64,000 nt of DNA from Delphinus delphis (taxonomy: Eukaryota > Chordata > Mammalia > Artiodactyla > Delphinidae). Position 1 is the first letter of the stretch. Every line of letters starts with the position of its first letter. The translations under genes and the position numbers were made by a program. Positions 55,716-64,000 of the stretch are shown here, in pieces. The notes beneath the pieces were generated by a model. It searched no databases. It had not been told where the DNA came from and saw only the letters and a program-made list of their open reading frames with translations. Location: assembly GCF_949987515.2 (NCBI RefSeq), contig NC_082684.1, positions 155,458,856-155,522,855 on the forward strand, written 5' to 3'.

Positions 55716-55894
55716 GTAATGGACCTGGATTGACAGAAAGTACACACAAAAATGAGGATCTGTGATAAGAGGTGATTGATATATCCAGGAAGGCAGGCAG
55801 GTCAGACTCATCCGAAAGTCCGTTACCTAGGTCAGGACCACTTCTTCGGAGGGCAATCATGAGAGGAGATGGTAGGGAAGGAACTAAAGCAATG

Positions 55895-56095
55895 TCTAAT
55901 TGGACACCGTGCTAGGTAATTTTTACATTCATCAACTCATTTGATCCTCATATCAACTGTGTAATAGAAACATTCTTTTACTCCCATTTTGTAGTTGAGG
56001 AAACAAAGTTTTGAACAGCACCAATAAGTAAGTTTCCCAAGAGCTCACATTTATCAATCAAAAGAGCTAGGATTCATGCTGCTTAAACTCCAAAC
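55895..56095 (-). mobile_element. MIR SINE, reverse orientation
   Basis: 'gctaggtaatttttacattcatcaactcatttgatcctcatatcaac', 'cattttgtagttgaggaaacaaagttttgaacagcaccaataagtaagtttcccaagagctcacatttatc' and 'gctaggattcatgctgcttaaactcc' match reverse MIR. Confidence 0.75.
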
Positions 56096-56099
56096 TTCC

Positions 56100-57905
56100 T
56101 TTCCCCCGTTATTGCATGATGGCTCCCAGCAAAGCAAGCCCCAGTCCTAGGCAGTTATCAGCCGGTGAGTGGCTCACCATATACATGATGTCAGACTGTT
56201 CATTTGGTCCAAAAATGTTTACTGCACACTTGTGGCAGGCACTATTCTGGGTGCAGTTAGTTGACATTTTCTCCATTAAGTGCAAATCAAATGGTGGTAA
56301 AAGAATGCTCCTCTTTCCTACTTACTGCATTCAGGTTGCATACTGTTATTGAAAAACTCCTTTTCATATTCATTTTAACCTGCTTTCTTCTGGATAACAT
56401 GTGCTGGGAACGCTGAATACTACAGTCTGAAACACTCTCATATTAGGTGCACTAGCCCATTCTGCAGACATGCTGCTCTCCAAAAGTACACAAGGTAGGA
56501 TGAGCTGGAGGAGAGAGAATGCTGGCAAGAAAGGGGGTGCCTGGGTCACACAGAGACATTTATGCTGCCTTTTGAGTTCAGTGAGGCTGGCAGGTACCCT
56601 TTCTCCCAGTGGACAGAGAACCAGCTTTACCACATCAAAATATTTGCACTGTGTGCACATTAGCTGGAAATGTGACATGGGAAAGGAGGGCAAGATTGAG
56701 ACTTTAATTATACCAGAGGACTTGCAGGATGCAAAGGAAAGGTCACAACTACTGAGCCTTTGGGATTTTATAAAAACGTCTAGATTTTGGTAGTTGGAGG
56801 AGGAAACATTTTACCGAGAGGAAGCTCATCATGCTTAGGAGACCTGAAATGGAACGGTGGTTGCACTGGGGTGATGCGGGGAGGTCATTAGAGAGAGAAG
56901 TGAGAGAAGAGGATGGTTCAGCTGTGACATAAAGGACATTTGTAATAGGACTTAATGAGACCTATGAAAGACCCTTCAAAATGTAGTCATTTCATGTACT
57001 TTCATGTAAACATTTTCCTTGTGGTTAGAAATTCTTTCAAAAATGAATGGGAATCTTAATACACATTGCTACATACTGGATCACTATTACTGCTGCTGGG
57101 AAATTATGTCTCAAACATATTCATGCATGTTCGTGGAAAAATGGAATAAACATTCAACAAATATGAAAGGTTGTGAATAAATCAGTTCACCTGCTAATTG
57201 TTTATTGAAGTTAGGCACCATCTTTAGCCTTGGCTTTCGATCAGACCAAGACACATATTGGAGGCTAAGATTTCCTGGGATGCTGGTGCATTTCTCTTTC
57301 AGCAAGACCATCTCTAATGTAACACAGTCATAAAAGTACATGAGCATCAACTAATACAAATAAGTAAAACAGATGTAGTCACTGTAGTCAGAATTGACTT
57401 ATGGTCTAGAATATCCCTTTGGCTGTTTTTACTGTTGACTTATGATGGATGGTAACAGACTGATATGATTCTGGAAGGGACAAGCCGCTGCTTGTAAAAT
57501 GGAGCCTGCATCCATCATACACATATTAATTGATTCTTTAATATGAGTTACACAGTTTTTTCTTCTACTTGTTGTGTTTAGACTTGTTGTCCCTAACAGA
57601 AATTAAAATGCCTTGTTTAAAAAGCCGGGTAGAAATGGCCTTAAGCATAAGGAAGCAGTCTGGAAAAGTTTAAGCAAATGTTGTTCTCACTTTTTTTATT
57701 TTTTAAGTAAGTAAACTTCGGTATTTCTTCCCTCATCTTCCAAATGTAATTTAAAACACAAGATACAAAATCAGGCATATTCCGGATTTACATGGTTTTC
57801 TTTAGCATCGTTTCTAAGTAAAACAGGATGTTATGCTTGGTACCCTTAAAATTAAGTAATACACATGCTATTGTTCTTGTGGAATTCCCTCCTAAGGCAA
57901 TAAAT
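56100..57905. other. Unique DNA
   Basis: No recognisable repeat. Two overlapping 107-codon frames on opposite strands (56370-56793) are unrecognised and treated as chance. Confidence 0.4.
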
Positions 57906-57909
57906 GCTC

Positions 57910-58480
57910 TGTTTATTGGGCATGTATTATATAGTTAGCTTGTGGTAGACCATCTGAGTAACGCAGAAGAAGCAAAAGACAGGGTCTTTATTCTCAAATG
58001 CTTGTGATATAGTTGGAGAGATAGGAAAAAACATGAAACGATCACAAAGCCAGTAAAAGAATAGCATGCTAAATTACATGGTGCAGTAAGGGATGAGGGA
58101 GGGCAATTACATTGGAGCCTTGTGAACAGGAGAGTGTATTCTATGTTAAAAGATTCGACAGGGGCTTCCCTGGTGGCGCAGTGGTTGAGAGTCCGCCCGC
58201 CGATGCAGGGGACACGGGTTCGTGCCCCGGTCCGGGAGGATCCCACATGCCGCGGAGCGGCTGGGCCCGTGAGCCATGGCCGTTGAGCCTGCGTGTCCGG
58301 AGCCTGTGCTCCTCAACGGGAGAGGCCACAACAGTGAGAGACCCACATACCGCAAAAAAAAAAAAAAAAAAAAAAGATTCGACAGGAGCAAAGACACAGA
58401 AATTAGTATGAGACAATCATATTGTGTTCATAATGATAAGACCCCGGAATCTGAGCTAAGTATTGGCATAAGTGAGCTGT
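57910..58480 (-). mobile_element. L2-like fragment, reverse orientation, split by CHR-2
   Basis: 'gtagaccatctgagtaacgcagaagaagcaaaagacagggtctttattctcaaatgcttgtgatatagttggagagatagg' parallels reverse L2 (ggtccctgccctcaaggagcttacagtctagt-gggagaca), and after the SINE 'ggagcaaagacacagaaatt' continues it. Confidence 0.5.
58163..58371 (+). mobile_element. CHR-2 type SINE
   Basis: Full-length head, body and A-tail (58354-58375). Target-site duplication AAAAGATTCGACAGG, 15 bp, at 58148-58162 and 58372-58386; its A residues merge with the tail. B-box-like GGTTCGTGCCC is intact. Confidence 0.96.
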
Positions 58481-58489
58481 GAAAAGTTA

Positions 58490-60125
58490 AATATAAGGCA
58501 AAAAAACTCCATACTTTGTGAAAAAGAGAGTTATTTAGAATCCTTTGTATGTGCTAGAGTAAAAGAGAAGAAAATGGAGTAAATAAACATTTTTTTTGAA
58601 AACTAAGATCTGTTCACATATCAGGGTAGTTTTATCCTGGCATTACTAATCATATGACAAGTTAAAGTCTAGATACTTGAAGAAAAGTTCAATTTTATCT
58701 AAAGGGTGTGCATTTTATAAATTGGTTTTAAAATTTTATTAAAGAAATAAGGGTCTAAAAAATAGCACTAAACTCCAGGCTGTCTAAAATCACCAAAACT
58801 TGTAACACTCTTTGCTTTGCTTGAATAAGAGTGAGATTTGGATTTGTGTTTCACATCCACACTTATGGCTATTCTCTACCAATGCTAAGATCTTTAACCT
58901 TATAAAGTATAAAGTAAACCTTATAAAGTATAAAATAATAATAAATATTAACTTCCTGCATATTTTGCCTCTAAATCCCCAATTCATCTATACAGCCACC
59001 CACTCTTTTGACAACTATTTATTCACTTGCAGTCATGGTGCTGGGCTCTGAGGATACCTGCAGATTAACTGAATTCTGATAAACTGGTTAAACACTTTGG
59101 TTTGGGTTGGAACTAGAACAGTGAAGCATGGTTGAGGTTGGGCTGTTCTTCTTCTGTCATTTGAAAAGTTCCCTGTAAAGTAAATGGGATTCTAACTGCA
59201 GATGAATCTCTACTACACACATCACATAGTAAGTGCACTTTGATGGGAGTGGGTTTTAGGCATTTTCCATTCTATTAGAATTGGAGGAATAAACTAAACA
59301 CATTTTGTGTTAATGTGATAACATATATTCCATGAACCTATAGAAGACTCACTAGAAATGGGTTGGAGGGATTTTTTTTTTCCAAAAAGGAAATTTGATT
59401 TTGTTTTGCTATAAATTCAACCTTCCTAGTATACTTCCTGTATACAAAAACAACAAGACTCTAACTAGCGAACAGGAAAAACTCTGTCCCTTCTGAATTA
59501 GGAGCAACATGGTTCCATTTGTTAAACCTGGGCATAGTTTAACTTAAGAAAAGTCCTTTTCAGCTCAGAAATGATTACAAGAGTGTATGAACAGGCTGTA
59601 ACTAGATTTGTTCCAACTCAATAAAAAAATTGGGGTAAATTATGTATATTAGATGCTAAACAGTATTTGACTTGTCAAAAATACACTCCCTTATTATTTT
59701 AATAATTATCTTCATTTTTTAGTAATTATTATGAGGGGAAGGTTAATTACCTGTTTTGGATATTCAAGCAGAACTTGGATTGGGGCAAACACAAAATAAA
59801 ACATTATCTTTTGTTAGGCCCAAGGTTTAACTACTTGGCTTCATTGATAAAATAGCATGAGGATTTAAGAACAACTGTGAGAAAACATTGCATAATCATC
59901 TTTAAAGTTGGCTTGGAATGATTTACATATGGACTAACTGCCTAGTCGACTCTTTTCAATATCCATTAATGTAAAAACATAACTTAGGATGAGTCCAGTT
60001 ATTGAATTCTATGGAAACCAGGAGCTGCTGCCATTGCTGCAATCCAACCCAAAATGTTAAGAAGAGCTTAATAGGCTGTTCAGCCTGAACCATCACGCTT
60101 TGGGTTAAGAACAGTTTCTGGGCTT
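58490..60125. other. Unique AT-rich DNA
   Basis: No repeat recognised. A 21-bp-period duplication (ACCTTATAAAGTATAAA twice) sits at 58897-58934. Confidence 0.45.
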
Positions 60126-60140
60126 CAAGAACTTAAATCA

Positions 60141-60333
60141 GAGGCTTCCCTGGTGGCACAGTGGTTGAGAGTCCACCTGCCGATGCAGGGGACACGGGTT
60201 CGTGCCCTGGCCCGGGAAGATCCCACATGCCACGGAGCGGCTGGGCCCGTGAACCATGGCCGCTGAGCCTGCGCGTCCGGAGCCTGGGCTCCGCAACGGG
60301 AGAGGCCACAACAGTGAGAGGCCCGCGTACCGC

Positions 60334-60358
<25 letters not shown>
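60141..60358 (+). mobile_element. CHR-2 type SINE
   Basis: Full-length copy with an A-tail of about 27 nt. Target-site duplication AAGAACTTAAATCA, 14 bp, at 60127-60140 and 60359-60372. The long, nearly pure tail suggests a recent insertion. Confidence 0.96.
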
Positions 60359-60365
<7 letters not shown>

Positions 60366-61029
60366 TAAATCATTCCAAGGACATGGCAGTAAGAGGTTCA
60401 TCATGAGTGTGAGTGCTTTTCTTTTCAGAGGCAATTATTCATCCTGTGTGGTGTGGATTATTATGGAAAGATACATCAGCCACTGTAGGGAAAACTCTGA
60501 ATACCGGGAAGTCTGAGTCATTACAATTTATGGTGAAATTCACTACAAGTTTTATTTCTTTGACAATATTTAATAGGCATTTTATAACATTTGTTGACTA
60601 TCATTCTCATCCTAAAAAGTAAAAAAAGTATGTCAAAATCCAATTTTAAATTAATTTCGTAGAAAAACTTTGTCAAAGCATCATATATATATCAAGCACA
60701 TGCATTATAAGCATAAGTATGATTCCTTGTCTTTGTATGGTACTGGACATTTAAGTAAAGAAAATCTCTTTCATGTTGTCTGCCTATATATTTATTCATC
60801 CATCTACCTATTTGTCTATATATCAAGTCTCCTATCATTTATAATATGTGATAATAGGTCTCTTATAAGGTACACAGATAGTTTACAAGAAATAAGAAAA
60901 ATGAAAGGCTGTTATGGACTACAAGAGTAACAATTACTCCCACAATTTTCAGGGCAGAGGTGTTCTTTGAGCTTGTATCTGAGAGCTATCATAAGAACTG
61001 AAGTAAATATAAAGAGTGGAATTTTTGGA

Positions 61030-61150
61030 TTCGTGAATTCCTGCATTCTTGTCCTGGTCCTGCCATTTACTTGTGTGATTTTATACAAGTCACCTCAATT
61101 CTCTACACTTAAACTTCTTCATCCATTATATGTGAACAATTCCATTTCCA
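61030..61150 (+). mobile_element. MIR SINE fragment
   Basis: 'attcttgtcctggtcctgccatttacttgtgtgattttatacaagtcacctcaattctctacacttaaacttcttcatcc' matches MIR sense (cccggctctgccacttactagctgtgtgaccttgggcaagttacttaacc...tttcctcatc). Confidence 0.8.
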
Positions 61151-61164
61151 CTTCCTGATTCCTA

Positions 61165-61330
61165 AGGCCATAGCAACTCTACAAGGTGAATATTATTTAG
61201 TTACAGTTTAAATATGTAGATATGGGCATTTACAGAGGTTAAATAATTTCCCCAAATTTACAAGGATGATACAGGGATTCAAGCCCAGCTCTTATGGATT
61301 TTAACTCTACTCTGTTTCTTTTTCCACTAC
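61165..61330 (-). mobile_element. MIR SINE, reverse orientation
   Basis: 'tttacagaggttaaataatttccccaaatttacaaggatgatacagggattcaagcccagctct' matches reverse MIR (cagagaggttaagtaacttgcccaaggtcacacag...gggattcgaacccag). It lies tail-to-tail with the MIR just upstream. Confidence 0.8.
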
Positions 61331-61334
61331 GTCT

Positions 61335-63275
61335 TGCTTGTTCTCCTAGGAGTATCATGAGGATTAAAGAAAACTATTACAAATTGCTACAGAAACATGA
61401 TGTGTGTCTGTATTGCTATGAAGATGACTATGATGATGATTATTTTGCAGCAGGATGTGGGGGGAAGGGTGCATGCCCATCAGTGTAGGTCAAATTGCAG
61501 AGACCTAACTTAACGTATCATATGTTCATTATGATCATAGTGTTCTACCAGGAAAGCAATTACATAATAAAACTATTTTAATTTCTATCTTTTACAGTAT
61601 GGACTTTATTATTTAGCAACTTGTTGACTATCAACTTATTACAAGCATGTGGTATCTCAAGGAACTTCTGGAAATCTTCGTCTTGTTAATCAACAGTGTT
61701 CATGCATCTCTTTGGAAGATCCTATTTCATAGACCCTGGCTCTCACCACCAGATGCTTTTGAGTTAGTTATTTCTTTAGCTAATGAAGTTCCCAGTTAAC
61801 TTTCAAAGATGCTGTATCCTCTGAGCTGTGCAGAGGCTGGTGTATGTCTGAATGAACACCAGGCCGCTAATAGCACAATGTTTACCTACTGTTGAACCTC
61901 AAATCAATCACCGAAGAGTCCAAAAGGAAAGCCAATTGTAAACATTTCTGAAAGGTACTGGTTGCTACCATTTATTCTGGATAAAGGAATTCAAAATTGT
62001 AATTTAGTTTCTGCTAGAGGTTGGGAGAAAATTACTGATTTGTTATTCTGGGGTATAGGCATAATATTCTTAAATATGTATGTCTTCTTGAACTGTAAGA
62101 TTTCAGAAATACCATTTTTATTTTTCCATAACTTCTCCAGGGTTTGTTTGGATTAATTCTAAATGGCCTATTGAAAATGGGTAAAATGATTGCTTTGGTT
62201 AGTGGCCTAAATATACCCATGCTCTTTCGTACATATAGGTTGCATTGCTGGGGGAAAAAAAAAATCTCATTTAGCAGTCGGTGTCTGCTTAGGGTGGAAA
62301 AGGCCTTTTGTCACTTTAAGTGAATTCCATTAATGATCTAGTCATGGTGGGTTGGTTGAAGGCAGGAATGATGTTTATGTGCAAGTTCAGCTCTCCTTGA
62401 TCAATTGTAGATATAGGAATGAAAGAGACAAACTTAGGAACTATCAAATCAGTGAACTGAATGATAGGTTCTCTAATCCTGCATGTCATACCTGGCCCAT
62501 AGTTGGCTTTCCCTTGAATTATGACAAAGATATACCACATTCTCAGGAAAGAATTTGATTCCTATTTAAAAACAATTACCTAAACACACGTTTGTCTAAA
62601 CATTCCCTTTAAAATGGGCTCCTGGGTTAGTTTACCTGTTGGTAGAAGCACATAGACCACCTAGGAAGTTCTTTCACTAGGACCTGACTCATGATGCTTA
62701 TAATGGAGACCCTGTACATTTTCCAGTAATACAAAGAGCATGTAGCATTTTTACAGCAAAATTATATTTCTGTCATCACTTAATTCAGAAAAAAAATTGC
62801 TTTCAAATGAAGGAATACTGCTATCTCCTTAAAGCAATCTGAAAAATTGCATTGAAGTCATTTTTGTTCTTTTTAATCCTACGGTCTTAGCTAGTAGTTG
62901 CAGTAAAAAAATTTTTTCTGTTTTAAGGAAGATGGCTCATAAAAATTGCTGTTTCTAAAGAGATATGTCTTTGTATGTGTTTCTCATAACACTATGTTAT
63001 ATGTCTGTGTTATAAATTCATCCAGAATTTATATAAAATAGTGACACTTAAAGAGGGTCAATGTCCTGGATTTCTTTTCCCTAAAGCTCTCTGTGTCTGT
63101 TTCTTTCTCTTTGTCTCTGTCTCTATCTCTATCCCTCTCTCTCTTTTTCTCTCATTTTAAAGACCAAAAGTTATAAATAAAATTAAGGCTAAAATAAATC
63201 AGGTTATTAGCAGTTTTTTTAAAGGAGAGAATGTCAACAACTAGCTGCATTCTTTGTAAAAGATGAATGAACAGG
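61335..63275. other. Unique DNA with a CT-rich patch
   Basis: No repeat family recognised. A CT-rich simple-sequence patch (TCTCTG/CTCTAT units) lies at about 63085-63155. Confidence 0.45.
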
Positions 63276-64000
63276 AAGATCTTCAAGATGGCGGAGGAGT
63301 AAGACGTGGAGATCACCATCCTCCCCACAAATACATCAGAAATACATCTTCATGCGGAGTAACACATACAGAACACCTACTGAACGCTGGCAGAAGACCT
63401 CAGAATTCCCAAAAGATATATATATTTTTTGCTTTTTCTCTTTTTGTGAGTGTGTATGTGTGTGCTTCTTTGTGTGATTTTGTCTGTATAGCTTTGCTTT
63501 TACCATTTGTCCTAGGGTTCTGTCTGTCCATTTTTTTAAAATTACTTTTTAATTTTTTATTTTTAATAATGTATTTTCTCTTCTAAAAACTTCATTTTAT
63601 ATTTTTCTTCCTTTCTTTTTTTCTCCCTTTTCTTCTGAGCCATGTGGCTGACAGGATCTTGGTGCTCCAGCCGGGTGTCAGGCCTGTGCCTCTGAGGAGG
63701 GAGAACCAAGTTCAGGACACTGGTCCACCAGAGACAGACCTCCTGGCTCCACATAGTGAGAGTTCTCCCTGAGATCTCCATCTCAATGCTAAGACCCAGC
63801 TCCATTCAACGACCAGCAAGCTACAGTGCTGGACACCCTATGCCAAACAACTAGCAAGACAAGAACACAACCCCACCCATCAGCAGAGGGGCTGCCTAAA
63901 ATCATAATACGGTCATAGGCACCCCAAAACACACCACCAGATGCAGTCCTGCCCACCAGAAAGACAAAATCCAGCCTCAGCCACCAGAACACAGGCAACA
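63275..64000 (+). mobile_element. L1 5' end (5' UTR), runs off the window
   Basis: Starts 'cttcaagatggcggaggagtaagacgtggagatcacc' and continues 'cacctactgaacgctggcagaagacctcag'. From about 63412 comes a T-rich part with 'tttttgtgagtgtgtatgtgtgtgcttc' and 'gctttgcttttaccatttgtcctagggttctgtctgtcc', then 'gtgctccagccgggtgtcaggcctgtgcctctgagg', 'agctccattcaacgaccagcaagctacagtgctggacaccctatgcc' and on to the window end. I recognise this order from cetacean L1 5' UTRs. ORF1 is not reached. The GC-rich middle that I recall between the two parts is missing, suggesting an internal deletion. Confidence 0.85.
63283..63294 (+). promoter_or_regulatory. YY1-like site at L1 5' terminus
   Basis: TCAAGATGGCGG fits the YY1 core CAAGATGGC and sits within about 15 bases of the presumed L1 start, as in human L1, where this site directs accurate initiation. 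Identification is by motif only. Confidence 0.65.

Noticed and set aside
56370..56793. Pair of 107-codon frames on opposite strands
   Set aside because: Antisense frames over the same DNA with no domain; treated as chance.
58163..58240. tRNA gene in the SINE head
   Set aside because: A- and B-box-like motifs are present because the SINE derives from a tRNA, but the acceptor stem and anticodon arm are not intact.
63263..63586. 107-codon frame at the L1 start
   Set aside because: Lies in the L1 5' UTR, upstream of where ORF1 would begin; the hydrophobic end is from T-rich UTR.

Overview
The window is mammalian nuclear DNA, almost certainly from a cetacean. The diagnostic signal is eight copies of a tRNA-derived SINE (GGCTTCCCTGGTGGCGCAGT head, GAGGCCCGCGTACCGC end, A-tail) that I recognise as the CHR-2 type of whales and dolphins. 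There is also one older, longer CHR-1 type copy and several 3' ends of the L1 lineage usual in Cetartiodactyla. The background is AT-rich and CpG-poor outside the SINEs. The species cannot be named from this; a toothed whale is the best guess.

I find no protein-coding gene, rRNA or tRNA gene. Every long open frame is either a shadow of a SINE or LINE or an unrecognised frame no longer than chance allows. The window is therefore intergenic or deep intronic, and its content is a layered record of transposition. Family names come from memory of repeat consensus sequences, not from a search.

Layout. 1-6.3 kb: mostly unique DNA with a MIR remnant and a TG microsatellite. 6.3-17.3 kb: remnants of very old L1/HAL1-like LINEs interrupted by younger L1 3' ends, two CHR-2 SINEs, MaLR-like LTR pieces and a MER20 hAT element. 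17.3-18.7 kb: a 77-nt pure pyrimidine tract, a MIR and a 75-bp duplication. 18.7-24.2 kb: 5.5 kb with no recognisable repeat, holding a perfect 27-bp inverted repeat. 24.2-33.5 kb: three CHR-2 copies, MIR, L2, MER8-type Tigger elements and a mariner hairpin. 33.5-36.4 kb: unique DNA with a splice-site-flanked candidate exon. 36.4-40.4 kb: a stack of L1 insertions, including an old copy with a 5' inversion that received a CHR-1 SINE and a younger L1. 40.6-47.1 kb: MIRs, a MaLR LTR split by a complete MER8, old antisense L1, a headless CHR-2, and a three-level nest (L1M, then MER2, then L1). 47-56 kb: AT-rich unique DNA, L2 copies, old L1 ORF1 and an MLT1-type LTR. 56-63.2 kb: mostly unique, two CHR-2 SINEs and a pair of convergent MIRs. 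From about 63.28 kb the 5' end of an L1 enters and runs off the window.

Nothing works together as a pathway. The main value lies in clean target-site duplications (usable as lineage markers), nesting order (relative dating), several strong inverted repeats, and two insertions that look like bare poly(A) tails flanked by target-site duplications.
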